From: Enterobacillus tribolii
GTDB taxonomy: Bacteria; Pseudomonadota; Gammaproteobacteria; Enterobacterales; Enterobacteriaceae
Assembly (NCBI RefSeq): GCF_003363015.1
Contig: NZ_QRAP01000010.1
Coordinates: forward strand, 1 to 64,000
Length of the DNA stretch: 64,000 nt
Direction of reading: 5' to 3'
A program made the position numbers and the translations under genes. The notes under the pieces were generated by a model. The model was not told the DNA's origin, did not search any database, and saw only the letters and a program-made list of their open reading frames with translations. Position 1 is the first letter of the stretch. The number at the start of each line of letters is the position of its first letter. Positions 34,858 to 43,647 of the stretch are shown piece after piece.

Positions 34858-35913
34858 ATGAAGACGAATAAAATTAAGGTGTTAGCCCTTATCTTTGGAA
34901 TGATCCTCGTGGCCGTGATGGCGATAGCCGGAAAGAAAACAAATGAAAATAAAACGTTTCTCTCCGTGGCGACGGCGTCGACGGGGGGAACTTACTATCC
35001 AATCGGCGTGGGGCTGGCGAATGTCTGGACGCACGCGCTGAAGGCCGACAACGTTCAGGTGACCGGTCAGTCCTCGGCCGGCTCGGTTGAGAATATCGAC
35101 CTGATGCAGAAAGACGAAGCACAGCTGTCTATCCTGCAAAGCCTGATGGCGGTAGAAGCCTATGAAGGCGTACGTAATTTTGCCGGGCGTCCTTATACCG
35201 ATCTGCGTTCCATTTCGATGCTGTGGCCGAATGTGGAACATTTTGTCCTGATGAACGGTAAAGCCAAAAACGGCACCCTGGATGATATTGACGGAACACG
35301 GTTTTCTGTCGGCCCGCAGGCCAGCGGCACCGAGCAGTCCACGCTGATCATTTTGCAGGGCGTGGATCTTTCCAAGGCGAAGATCGATCCGGAATATCTC
35401 GGGTACGGCGACACCATTGCGGCAATGCGTGACGGGCGTCTCGACGGCGGCGCGCTGCCGGCCGGCGTACCCGCTTCCGCCGTAACCGACATGTACGCCA
35501 GCGGCGTGGCGGCGCGCGTACTGGACGTGACGGACGCACAGCTGGAACAGATCAACGCGGTGGCGAACTCCTGGTTTCGCTTTGTCATCAAGCCGGATAC
35601 CTATCCGGGGCAAAGCAAAGCCATCAATACCATCGCGCAGCCCAACATCCTGACTACCACCCGTTTTATTGATGAGAAGACCATCTACACGCTGACCAAG
35701 ACGATGTTCGAGAACCTGCCCGACGTCCATCAGGTTCACAGCTCGGCGAAATATATCTCGCTGGAAAATGCCCTCAAAGGCGTCTCGGTTCCGCTGCATA
35801 TCGGCGCCTATAAGTATTACCGGGAAGCCGGGCTGACGATCCCGGCCTACCTGATACCGCCCGAAGCAAAAGCTGCCGCCGGCGTTGACCCGACATCCTC
35901 CGCTAACCTCTGA
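34858..35913 (+). CDS. TAXI-family TRAP transporter solute-binding protein
   Basis: 351 residues with an N-terminal signal or anchor (about 7-25). The TAXI fold opens FLSVATASTGGTYYPIGVGLANVW; TGGTYYP is the family motif. It continues with TGQSSAGSVENIDLMQKDEAQLSILQS and a long C-terminal lobe ending AYLIPPEAKAAAG. It captures the substrate in the periplasm and delivers it to the fused permease encoded 19 bases downstream. The GntR and LhgO neighbours suggest L-2-hydroxyglutarate or another 2-hydroxy or keto diacid as the ligand, which is an inference. Confidence 0.9.
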   Translation: MKTNKIKVLALIFGMILVAVMAIAGKKTNENKTFLSVATASTGGTYYPIGVGLANVWTHALKADNVQVTGQSSAGSVENIDLMQKDEAQLSILQSLMAVEAYEGVRNFAGRPYTDLRSISMLWPNVEHFVLMNGKAKNGTLDDIDGTRFSVGPQASGTEQSTLIILQGVDLSKAKIDPEYLGYGDTIAAMRDGRLDGGALPAGVPASAVTDMYASGVAARVLDVTDAQLEQINAVANSWFRFVIKPDTYPGQSKAINTIAQPNILTTTRFIDEKTIYTLTKTMFENLPDVHQVHSSAKYISLENALKGVSVPLHIGAYKYYREAGLTIPAYLIPPEAKAAAGVDPTSSANL

Positions 35914-35932
35914 TTACGCTGAGCGAGGCCTT

Positions 35933-37903
35933 ATGATGATTGAAAAACTGGATCCGCAAACCGGCGACTGGGATAAAGAAGCCGGTGGCGGAAGCCGCCC
36001 TCTGACGGGCATTTACTTAACCATCGCCACGGTACTGGCGATCGTGATTTCGCTGTATGCCATCTACGCCAACGTGCTGTCCAATACTCAGGAGTTTTAC
36101 CGCAATACGGTGTTTCTGATCGGCATATTGGTGCTGGGATTTATTCTGTTTCCGTTCAGCAAACGCTATGCGACTTCCCGGTTTAATGCCCTGGATTATC
36201 TGTTCATTTTTCTGGCGCTGCTGAGCTACGGCTACTTCTATTTTTTCTATTTTGACTTACACGTCGTCAGGAAAAGCATTCCCAACGTCACTGACTATGT
36301 GATGGCAACCATCGGCATCGCCGTGCTGTTTGAGGCTGCCAGGCGCACCACCGGCTACTTCATTCCGGGGTTGGCGACGTTTGCGATTATCTACGCGCTG
36401 TTCGGCCAGTATTTTCTCGGCATCTTCGGCCACGCAGGCTTTTCGGCGGAGCGCCTGCTTTACCGGTTGTTTATGACCGGCGAAGGGATTTTCGGCATTA
36501 CGCTTTCTACGGCCTCTACCGCGATCGTGGTGTTTATCCTGTTCGGCGCGTTTCTCAGCGTCAGCGGCGCCACCGCGTTGTTTAACGATCTGGCGATGGC
36601 GATTGCCGGCACGCGGCGCGGCGGCCCGGCCCAGGTGGCGGTGATCTCTTCCGCGCTGACCGGCTCGCTGAGCGGCAGTGCGGTCGCCAACGTCGCCACC
36701 ACCGGTACATTCACCATTCCGCTGATGAAGGCGATCGGGCTTTCGCCGCGTTTCTCCGGCGCCGTGGAAGCGGCCGCCTCCACCGGCGGTATGATTATGC
36801 CGCCGATCATGGGCGCCGCCGCGTTTATCATGGCGGGCTTTTTGGGGATCTCCTACACCGCCATTGTGGTTGCCGCGATCATTCCGGCGCTGCTTTACTA
36901 TGCGGCGCTGATTATTGCCATCGACGTGGAAGCGAAAAAGCAGGGGCTGAAGGGCATTCGCAAAGAGAACATTCCGCAGGTCGGGCAGGTGCTGAAACGG
37001 CGGGGGCTGTTGCTGTTGCCGTTGGTCATCGTCATTGCCACCCTGTTAGCGGGAAGAACGCCGATTTACGCCGGTTTTCTGGGCATTGTCACGATTATCG
37101 CCGCCAGCTGGCTGTCGCTGGATACCTCGGTGAGGATGACGCCGAAGAAAATCGCACAGGCGCTGAACGAGGCGGCGCGCGGCGCGATTCAGGTGACGCT
37201 GGCCTGCGCCGCGATCGGTGTGATTATCTGCGTAGTAACCATGACCGGTATCGGCTCCACCCTGGCGTTCAACATCGTTTCGATGACCGGCGGCGTTCTG
37301 TGGCTGATCCTGCTGGTGGTTATGGTGGTCTGCATCGTTCTGAGTATGGGGCTGCCTTCCACCGCGCTGTATATCGTGGTGGCGGTCACGGCGTCGCCGA
37401 TCCTGATTCAGGCCGGGGTGAATCCGCTGGCGGCGCATTTCTTCGTGTTCTGGTTCGGCGCGCTTTCCAACATTACGCCGCCGGTCGCCCTTGCCAGCTA
37501 TACCGCGGCCAGCATCGCGAAAGCAGATCCGATGCAAACCTCCTGGATGGCGGTAAAGCTGGCGCTGCCCGGTTTTATCATCCCGTTTATTCTGGTGTAC
37601 AACCCGATGCTGTTGATCCTGGGAGAGGGCGTTAACGCGCTGTCCATACTTCACATGATCGTTTCGGCATTGGCAGGGATTTACGCCTTGTCCGTCGCGA
37701 CCGGCCGTTTCTGGATCATCAAAACCAACTGGCTGGAAAACAGTCTATTGGCCGTTGCCGCCATCATGCTGATCAAGCCGGGATTATTTACCGATATTGC
37801 CGGTATCGGGCTTATCGCCATTGGGGCGGTAAGTCATATCGCCCGCAGCCGCCGGATAAAAATGCGGGTAACGTCGTTTCAGCAGGGTGAACTCGGTGAT
37901 TAA
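35933..37903 (+). CDS. TRAP transporter fused small/large permease (TAXI type)
   Basis: 656 residues from the ATG at 35933 (GAGG upstream; a second ATG follows at once). The first five helices correspond to the small membrane subunit, and the remaining dozen or so to the large one, fused as is usual for TAXI systems. Family blocks include GGPAQVAVISSALTGSLSGSAVANVATTG, AAASTGGMIMPPIMGAAAFIMA, MGLPSTALYIVVA and FGALSNITPPVALASYTAA. It uses an ion gradient to import the solute caught by the preceding binding protein. Confidence 0.92.
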   Translation: MMIEKLDPQTGDWDKEAGGGSRPLTGIYLTIATVLAIVISLYAIYANVLSNTQEFYRNTVFLIGILVLGFILFPFSKRYATSRFNALDYLFIFLALLSYGYFYFFYFDLHVVRKSIPNVTDYVMATIGIAVLFEAARRTTGYFIPGLATFAIIYALFGQYFLGIFGHAGFSAERLLYRLFMTGEGIFGITLSTASTAIVVFILFGAFLSVSGATALFNDLAMAIAGTRRGGPAQVAVISSALTGSLSGSAVANVATTGTFTIPLMKAIGLSPRFSGAVEAAASTGGMIMPPIMGAAAFIMAGFLGISYTAIVVAAIIPALLYYAALIIAIDVEAKKQGLKGIRKENIPQVGQVLKRRGLLLLPLVIVIATLLAGRTPIYAGFLGIVTIIAASWLSLDTSVRMTPKKIAQALNEAARGAIQVTLACAAIGVIICVVTMTGIGSTLAFNIVSMTGGVLWLILLVVMVVCIVLSMGLPSTALYIVVAVTASPILIQAGVNPLAAHFFVFWFGALSNITPPVALASYTAASIAKADPMQTSWMAVKLALPGFIIPFILVYNPMLLILGEGVNALSILHMIVSALAGIYALSVATGRFWIIKTNWLENSLLAVAAIMLIKPGLFTDIAGIGLIAIGAVSHIARSRRIKMRVTSFQQGELGD

Positions 37904-38603
37904 AAAGGTTATGCGCCAAAAAGCGGCACATCAGATTTTGGCGCAACTCAAAGAGAAAATTCATGACGGCACGTATCGGGTCGGGGAGCGGCTTCCGTCG
38001 GAGAATCAGCTGGCGCAGGCTTTCGGCGTCAGCCGGGTCCCGATTCGTGAGGCGCTCAGTATGCTGGCGCTGAGCGGGATCGTCTCATCCCGCCAGGGCG
38101 GCGGCCACACGGTTGAGAACCACTCGCTGCTCAGCAAGTATGAGCCGCTGGAGATGGAGGTGATCGGCCGGGAGGAGGCGTATGCCCTGCTGGAGATGCG
38201 GGAGATCCTGGAGAAAGAGGCTGCGGCGCTGGCCGCAGTGCGCCGCAGCGAGGAGGATCTGGCCCGTATCGAGCTGGCGCTGGAGGATTTCAAACGCACG
38301 GCGGAAGAGCAGGATCTTATCGGCCACGAGCAGGATTACCTGTTTCACCGTGCCATCATGCTGGCCTCGCATAATCCTTTTTTAGTGCAGGTCCTCGATA
38401 ACATGCATGAACTCTATCTCGGGGTATTAACTTATTCGCTGAAAAAGAACCTGGGAAATCCGGAGGAACGCCAGCGCGTTATCGATGAGCATGAGCAGAT
38501 CGTCAACGCGATCCGGCAAGGCGAGGAGCAGTTGGCGGGCATCAATATGCGCCGTCATCTCAGTAACGTAAAAGAAAAACTCGATCGATTAAATAAGCAG
38601 TAA
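37896..38603 (+). CDS. GntR/FadR-family (FCD) transcriptional regulator
   Basis: About 235 residues from GTG 37896, overlapping the permease stop; GTG at 37887 is an alternative. The winged helix reads DGTYRVGERLPSENQLAQAFGVSRVPIREALSMLALSGIVSSRQGGG. The FCD ligand domain has LLEMREILEKEAAALAA, the metal-binding type HRAIMLASHNPFL and the late IDEHEQIVNAIRQGE and MRRHL. Such regulators usually sense an organic acid. It probably acts at TTGTATACAA at 34798 and controls its own operon. Confidence 0.9.
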   Translation: MIKKVMRQKAAHQILAQLKEKIHDGTYRVGERLPSENQLAQAFGVSRVPIREALSMLALSGIVSSRQGGGHTVENHSLLSKYEPLEMEVIGREEAYALLEMREILEKEAAALAAVRRSEEDLARIELALEDFKRTAEEQDLIGHEQDYLFHRAIMLASHNPFLVQVLDNMHELYLGVLTYSLKKNLGNPEERQRVIDEHEQIVNAIRQGEEQLAGINMRRHLSNVKEKLDRLNKQ

Positions 38604-38617
38604 CTAAGGAACCTGAT

Positions 38618-39802
38618 ATGTATGACTACATTATTGTGGGCGCCGGTATCGTAGGATTGGGCGTGGCGAACGCATTGCAGGAACGCAGTCCGCAAACGCG
38701 GGTGTTGGTGCTGGAGAAAGCGTCCGGCCCCGCGATGCATCAGAGCGGCCATAACAGCAACGTCGTACATTCGGGCATTTATTATAAACCGGGCAGCCTG
38801 AAAGCCAGGCTGGCTAAAAAGGGCAATGACACGCTGTATGCCTTCTGCCGGCAACACGAACTTTATTACGATCGCTGCGGTAAGGTGATTGTCGCCACCA
38901 GAGAGAGTGAGTTGGCGCAGCTGGAAAATCTTTACCAGCGCGGCATGGAGAACGGCCTTGATGTCAGCCGGCTAACGCCGGAACAACTGAAGGCGCGTGA
39001 ACCGTATGTGAACGGCATCAGCGCGTTGCTGGTTCCTGCCGCGGGGATCGTTAACTACCGTCAGATAGCGCAAACGCTGGCACAGCTTATCCGCCAGCGC
39101 CAGGGAAACATTCTTTATCATCAACCCGTGACACAGATCCGGGAAAAGAGCGATCGCGTAGAGGTCGCCACCGCTTCTGAAACCTTTCAGGGCAAATGGC
39201 TGATTAACTGTGCGGGCCTGTTCTGCGATCGTATCGCCAGGCTCGCCGGTTATAACGTCGACATGAAGATCATCCCGTTTCGCGGGGAGTATTACGTGCT
39301 TAACGCCGATAAAAATTATCTGGTCAATCACCTGATTTATCCGGTGCCTAATCCGGACTTTCCGTTTCTGGGCGTTCACTTTACCCGGATGTATGACGGC
39401 AAGCGCGATGTGGGGCCTAACGCGGTGCTGGCGTTTAAGCGCGAGGGGTACAAAAAGTCTGACGTGAGCCTGAGAGATTCGCTGGAGACGCTGACGTATC
39501 CCGGATTCTGGAAAATCGCCGGAAACTACCTGGGCGAAGGCTGGGCGGAAATGCGCCGCTCCTGGTCAAAAAAGCGATTTGTGGAGAATGCCCGCCAGCT
39601 ACTCCCCGCTTTGCAGGCGGACGACATCCGCCCCGGTCCGGCCGGCGTAAGAGCGCAGGCGTTAACGCTCGACGGCAGGTTGGTGGATGACTTTCATATT
39701 ATTAAAGGCGCGCGTTCGCTGCATGTCTGTAATGCGCCTTCACCGGCGGCGACCGCATCAATAGCGATCGGTCATGAAATCGTGACGTCGTTTCTGCGCT
39801 AG
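38618..39802 (+). CDS. lhgO: L-2-hydroxyglutarate oxidase/dehydrogenase LhgO
   Basis: 394 residues of the DAO flavoprotein fold. DYIIVGAGIVGLGVANALQE is the FAD-binding Rossmann start. GHNSNVVHSGIYYKPGSLKARL, PEQLKAREPYV, AAGIVNYRQIAQ, INCAGLFCDRIARLAG and IPFRGEYYVL match E. coli LhgO (YgaF). The enzyme oxidises L-2-hydroxyglutarate to 2-oxoglutarate and feeds electrons to the quinone pool. In E. coli it sits with csiD/gab genes. Here it ends a TRAP transporter operon, 14 bases after the regulator. Confidence 0.92.
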   Translation: MYDYIIVGAGIVGLGVANALQERSPQTRVLVLEKASGPAMHQSGHNSNVVHSGIYYKPGSLKARLAKKGNDTLYAFCRQHELYYDRCGKVIVATRESELAQLENLYQRGMENGLDVSRLTPEQLKAREPYVNGISALLVPAAGIVNYRQIAQTLAQLIRQRQGNILYHQPVTQIREKSDRVEVATASETFQGKWLINCAGLFCDRIARLAGYNVDMKIIPFRGEYYVLNADKNYLVNHLIYPVPNPDFPFLGVHFTRMYDGKRDVGPNAVLAFKREGYKKSDVSLRDSLETLTYPGFWKIAGNYLGEGWAEMRRSWSKKRFVENARQLLPALQADDIRPGPAGVRAQALTLDGRLVDDFHIIKGARSLHVCNAPSPAATASIAIGHEIVTSFLR

Positions 39803-40285
39803 CGGGTAGCCGGGATATAACCTGACGGGGCTGAACCATATCGGTGATTAATCCCGTCACGTTATTTCAGAATATCTTTGAGTAAATATACGATATGTCC
39901 AATCATTATCCGGCGCCTTATTTGGGGGATTATTTGCGTTAGTTTCACTCACGATGCTTTACGGTAAAAAATTCATATTAAAAATCTGCTTGAGAGTAAG
40001 TAGGTTATCTCTTTTATTAGTGGGGCTAATGCTTTACTAATTGTATTCTGATTGCTGATGAACTAAATAAGTATTGTGCCAGTGAATGTACCTGCATTAC
40101 TGCACGATTGTTGTTTATATTCTCTGTCAGGCCATCATACAGCGTGAAATTGAAAGCATCACCGGCATGGCCGTGGAGCAGATATTCAGCAACGCCTGAG
40201 TTCAGGTGATCTATTTTCAACGTATTGAATCTAAAGCCGGTAATATTCAGGCTGATAACCCTGGTTATTTATCAAGAGGTTTCAC
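39803..40285. other. Gap after lhgO with terminator candidate at 39823-39866
   Basis: TGACGGG and CCCGTCA flank a 23-base loop, then CGTTATTT, a weak terminator for the TRAP-lhgO operon. The rest is A+T-rich and should contain the promoter of the microcin-like gene. A minus-strand open frame (40026-40250) reads like protein (NSGVAEYLLHGHAGDAFNFT) but has no start site or known family. It may be a gene remnant. Confidence 0.45.
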
Positions 40286-40606
40286 ATGAGAGAGTTAACG
40301 GTATATGAAGTTCAGGATGTCAGCGGCGCTGGCATTATTCAGGATGCGCTGACCCGGGGTGGAAGTATTCTGGGTGGCCTGGTCGGGAATGCCATAGGCA
40401 GCACGGTATTAGGTGTTGCCGGCGGCGTCATCGGAACTGTCGTACCGGTGCTCGGGAATGCTATCGGCGGGACGGTCGGCGCCGGTATCGGCGGGACGAT
40501 TGGCGGCAGCATCGGCGGTGGCGTCGGTAACATCATTGGCCACACGGCAGGCGCTGCAATTGAAGGCGGCATCTCCGGTTTCTTTAGTCAGGTGTGGAAC
40601 CGGTAG
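40286..40606 (+). CDS. Microcin-like (class II) peptide 1
   Basis: 106 residues after AGAGG-N6-ATG. The N-terminus MRELTVYEVQDVSGAG is a double-glycine-type leader like those of MccV (MRTLTLNELDSVSGG), MccM and MccE492. The expected core begins at IIQDALTRGGS and is extremely rich in Gly, Ile and Val with GxxxG repeats (AIGGTVGAGIGGTIGGSIGG), fitting a membrane-inserting peptide. There is no serine-rich tail, so it is not of the siderophore-linked class IIb. It is a close paralogue of peptide 3 (43648-43965). No dedicated immunity gene, CvaB-type exporter or accessory protein is nearby, so export would depend on another locus. Confidence 0.8.
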   Translation: MRELTVYEVQDVSGAGIIQDALTRGGSILGGLVGNAIGSTVLGVAGGVIGTVVPVLGNAIGGTVGAGIGGTIGGSIGGGVGNIIGHTAGAAIEGGISGFFSQVWNR

Positions 40607-40644
40607 CCTCTTTTATTGGCGGCAGGGAATGCGCCCGGGTAATT

Positions 40645-40673
40645 ATCCTCCCCGTTCTTCATCCGGGGAGGAT
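40645..40673 (+). terminator. Hairpin after microcin-like gene 1
   Basis: ATCCTCCCCG / CGGGGAGGAT with a 9-base loop, 38 bases past the stop. The same stem sequence follows peptide gene 3, showing the two units share an origin. Confidence 0.6.
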
Positions 40674-40977
40674 ATTGCACAATTTCCTGTGGTATAAATT
40701 TTCTCCGCATACCTGTTTTTGGTGAAAATAATTCCACAATTTATTTATGGGAATGGTCTGGAATTAACGCAAGCCATATTAAATAACACATGATGATATG
40801 ATGTGTTAGGTATTGAAATAAATGAAAATAACGCAGCCTGAAGCGGCTGAAATAGTGTGCCATCCTAAATTAATATCACATCACGTATAAACAATTTGCA
40901 CATGCTGCCGATAATAGCTCACCTCGTGGTACATGCTATCGATTACTGTTTCTCCTTAGACCTGAGAATTTCGTTTT
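40674..40977. other. Intergenic region before the chemoreceptor
   Basis: About 300 A+T-rich bases. A small inverted repeat (CACATGATGATATGATGTG near 40788) is visible. No flagellar-type promoter was confirmed. Confidence 0.35.
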
Positions 40978-42597
40978 ATGTTAAAGAAAGTCAAAATATC
41001 CACAAGTTTGCTGTTGGTACTTATCCTGTTTGGCGTATTACAAGTAAGCTCAAATATTACTGCTTATATGTATCTCAAAGGCAACAATGAAAATATTGAG
41101 GACATCACTGCTATTGCTGATGAACTCACCCTGTTGCGCGATACCCGCTATCAGCTTCTCGAAACACAATTCATCATTAATAACTCTTTAATTGATATGC
41201 TCATCGGCGATCTGGATGAACAGCAATCCAAGATTGCCAGGGCGCGCAAAGGAAAAGAAACCGCCAAGGCGCTGTTTCAAAAATTCTGGGACATTCCGGG
41301 GCTGACGGAAGACAGCACACGTTGGGAGAAGCTGAAGCAGGCCTACAATGGCATGGACGACGTGCTTGACCGCCAGATCAGCGTGCTGGAAAAGAACCAA
41401 AACGCCGATACGATCATCAAAACGCTGAGCGGAATGCGCCAGATACGCTACCAGCGGCTGGAAAGCTTTATGACGGAGTTCGAAGCTTACAACAAGGTGG
41501 CAAACGCCACGTACACCGACGTTCAGAGCCATGCCAGTGAGAGTTATCAGAGCTTTTTTACCATTTTCATCTCATCGTTGGTTGCCATTCTGATCGTGAT
41601 TCTGCTGGTACATCTGATGATGAAGTACATTCTGATCAAACCGCTGGCGAACATTACTGCGCATTTCGATCTGATAGAAAAAGGGGATTTACGCTCGCTG
41701 ATCGCCATCGACAGCAAAAATGAGATCGGCCAGCTGTGCATCGGGCTGAACAAAATGCAAATGGGTCTGAGCTCGACGGTGGCGAATGTGCGCCAGGGCG
41801 TTGAGTCGATCAATCTGGGGAGCCGGGAGATTGCGGCAGGCAACATCGATCTCTCCAGCCGCACTGAAGAACAGGCTGCTGCGCTGACGGAAACCGCCGC
41901 CAGCATGGAACAGATCAGCGCCACGGTTCATCAGAATACGGAAAATACCAAGCATGCTTACAGCATGATCGACGCCACCGCCCAGGCCGCCCGCCAGGGG
42001 GAAACGTTGATGCAGAACGTTGCGGAGAAAATGCAGGCGATTACCGTTCACTCACAGCGTATCGGTGAAATCGTCGGCATGATCGAAAGTATCTCCTTCC
42101 AGACCAACATTCTGGCGCTCAACGCCGCGGTGGAGGCGGCCAGAGCCGGGGAGCAGGGGCGCGGGTTTGCCGTCGTCGCCAGTGAGGTTCGCAACCTGGC
42201 CCAGCGCTGCGCGACCTTTGCCAAGGAAATCAGCGTGCTGATTGCCAATTCGGAAGTCGATATTAAGGATGGCGTTCAGTGGGTGGAAAAAACCGGGGCC
42301 AGCATCAACGACATCGTGGTTTCCGTGAACAACGTGGCGCGCATTATGGAAAGCATCTCCCAGGCTTCCGGTGAGCAGAGTCGCGGCGTTGAGCAGGTTC
42401 ATGCCGCGCTTACGCAGATGGATCAGGTGACGCAGCATAACGCCGCGCTGGTCGAGGAAATCGCCACCACGTCTGCCAACGTGGAAGCGCAGACACAGAC
42501 GCTGGCGGAAGCGGTCGCGGCGTTCAGGGTAAACCGTGCAGATCAGGGCAGAGAAGAAGACGCTGCGCAAGCCCTGTTGCTGGACGCGCCGGCCTAA
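40978..42597 (+). CDS. Methyl-accepting chemotaxis protein
   Basis: 539 residues. The first transmembrane helix is at about 9-29, a periplasmic four-helix-bundle-type sensor of some 160 residues follows, and the second helix is at about 190-215. HAMP is KPLANITAHFDLIEKGDLRSL..SKNEIGQL. The signalling domain includes the highly conserved hairpin tip ESISFQTNILALNAAVEAARAGEQGRGFAVVASEVRNLAQRC. The C-terminus (ALLLDAPA) lacks the NWETF pentapeptide that tethers CheR/CheB, so it behaves like a minor receptor that needs a major one for adaptation. It lies between microcin-like genes. Confidence 0.92.
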   Translation: MLKKVKISTSLLLVLILFGVLQVSSNITAYMYLKGNNENIEDITAIADELTLLRDTRYQLLETQFIINNSLIDMLIGDLDEQQSKIARARKGKETAKALFQKFWDIPGLTEDSTRWEKLKQAYNGMDDVLDRQISVLEKNQNADTIIKTLSGMRQIRYQRLESFMTEFEAYNKVANATYTDVQSHASESYQSFFTIFISSLVAILIVILLVHLMMKYILIKPLANITAHFDLIEKGDLRSLIAIDSKNEIGQLCIGLNKMQMGLSSTVANVRQGVESINLGSREIAAGNIDLSSRTEEQAAALTETAASMEQISATVHQNTENTKHAYSMIDATAQAARQGETLMQNVAEKMQAITVHSQRIGEIVGMIESISFQTNILALNAAVEAARAGEQGRGFAVVASEVRNLAQRCATFAKEISVLIANSEVDIKDGVQWVEKTGASINDIVVSVNNVARIMESISQASGEQSRGVEQVHAALTQMDQVTQHNAALVEEIATTSANVEAQTQTLAEAVAAFRVNRADQGREEDAAQALLLDAPA

Positions 42598-43315
42598 CAG
42601 AATAACAGCGCCTTGGCCTTGCCCGTGGCAGGCAAGATTGCCACCGGATTTCAGCCGCAGGCGCTGATAAAGAAACCATCAGCATGAGCATTAATAAGGC
42701 GATTAATGCTCATGCTGTGTGCCAGGGATAATAGTGTCATCCGAAAGACACCGGAATCTGAATGTGCGAGAATTAACTGCGCGCAAATGGATATAAATTG
42801 TTGAAAGTTCTGATGCTTAAACAGAGAGTGGGTCAAGGCTGTAATTCACCGTTATTTATTCGGCGTGGCATCTTTGGTTAAGTATGCTGGTGACAATGCT
42901 GACATAATTGAATTATTGGTTTTTCTACAGCGTTGACTGTCGTTAATAACCGATAAACAGCCGTCCACTTTTCTGAATTTTCCTCCCGCGCTCTCCATCC
43001 GCATAATTGAATATAGCATGCGAAACGATTATCCGGGGGGCGTTAGCCGGTAAAGCCAGCACTGTCTCTACCCGCCTGAGACTACGGCCAAACGCCGTTG
43101 GCAAGCCGCTTCATCCGGTTTCCCATATTGTTTTTATACCTCTGGCAGAAAGTAAATTTGGTGAGCTAATTATTAGCTATACATTATTTTTAAAATATAT
43201 TTAGTCCTGTGCTGATAGACAAATTTATATTGCGAAAAAAAATAACCTATGAAAATATGCACGAGAGTGGATTGGTTTAAAAAGGAACTTCTTTACTAAT
43301 TCACTTTTATTTCTG
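42598..43315. other. Intergenic region with a 15-bp inverted repeat at 42681-42716
   Basis: AGCATGAGCATTAAT and its exact complement flank AAGGCG (42681-42716), 84 bases past the receptor stop. There is no T-run, so it may act as a transcript end or a protein site. Frames of 61-65 codons here show nothing recognisable. Confidence 0.5.
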
Positions 43316-43408
43316 ATGAGCGATATCAGTGCCATGGTCATGATTATGCCCGTGACGCTGCTCATCTATCATTGGTTTTTTATATTATTATCTGGCGGAG
43401 AGCATTAG
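43316..43408 (+). CDS. Possible 30-residue hydrophobic peptide before microcin-like gene 2
   Basis: ATG at 43316 opens MSDISAMVMIMPVTLLIYHW and continues FFILLSGGEH, stopping two bases before the ATG of the next peptide. One strongly hydrophobic helix would fit a small membrane or immunity peptide, but no ribosome site precedes it. The segment could also simply be leader RNA. Weakly supported. Confidence 0.25.
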   Translation: MSDISAMVMIMPVTLLIYHWFFILLSGGEH

Positions 43409-43410
43409 CT

Positions 43411-43620
43411 ATGAGAGAACTTACGCACAGTGAAATTGAAAGTGTCAGCGGCGCAGGCGTTGTTGCTGACTTTATTAATAATATAGTTGATGCACCAGCT
43501 CGTGGGATCGGTAGCCAAATCGGTGATTTTGCCGGTGCGGTCGTTTCACAGGTCATCAGTGGCGCTAAAGGCGTGTTTGAGCAAATCTTTAATAAAATCG
43601 GCGGCCTTTTCGGGCGGTAA
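43411..43620 (+). CDS. Microcin-like (class II) peptide 2
   Basis: 69 residues, GGAG ten bases upstream. The leader MRELTHSEIESVSGAG is almost the same as in peptides 1 and 3. The core (VVADFINNIVDAPARGIGSQ and onward) is shorter and amphipathic, ending in a helix-like FEQIFNKIGGLFGR with basic residues. It is 27 bases before peptide 3, so the two are probably expressed together and could act as a two-component bacteriocin. The start is at 43411; 13 further in-frame codons upstream are not leader-like. Confidence 0.8.
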   Translation: MRELTHSEIESVSGAGVVADFINNIVDAPARGIGSQIGDFAGAVVSQVISGAKGVFEQIFNKIGGLFGR

Positions 43621-43647
43621 TCCGAATCATTTGACAGGAGGTTTATT

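Noticed and set aside
40026..40220. 64-codon minus-strand frame before microcin-like gene 1
   Set aside because: Protein-like wording but no start site or family; noted only as a possible remnant.
43007..43204. 65-codon frame considered as a microcin immunity gene
   Set aside because: Lacks a membrane profile typical of immunity proteins and a ribosome site.
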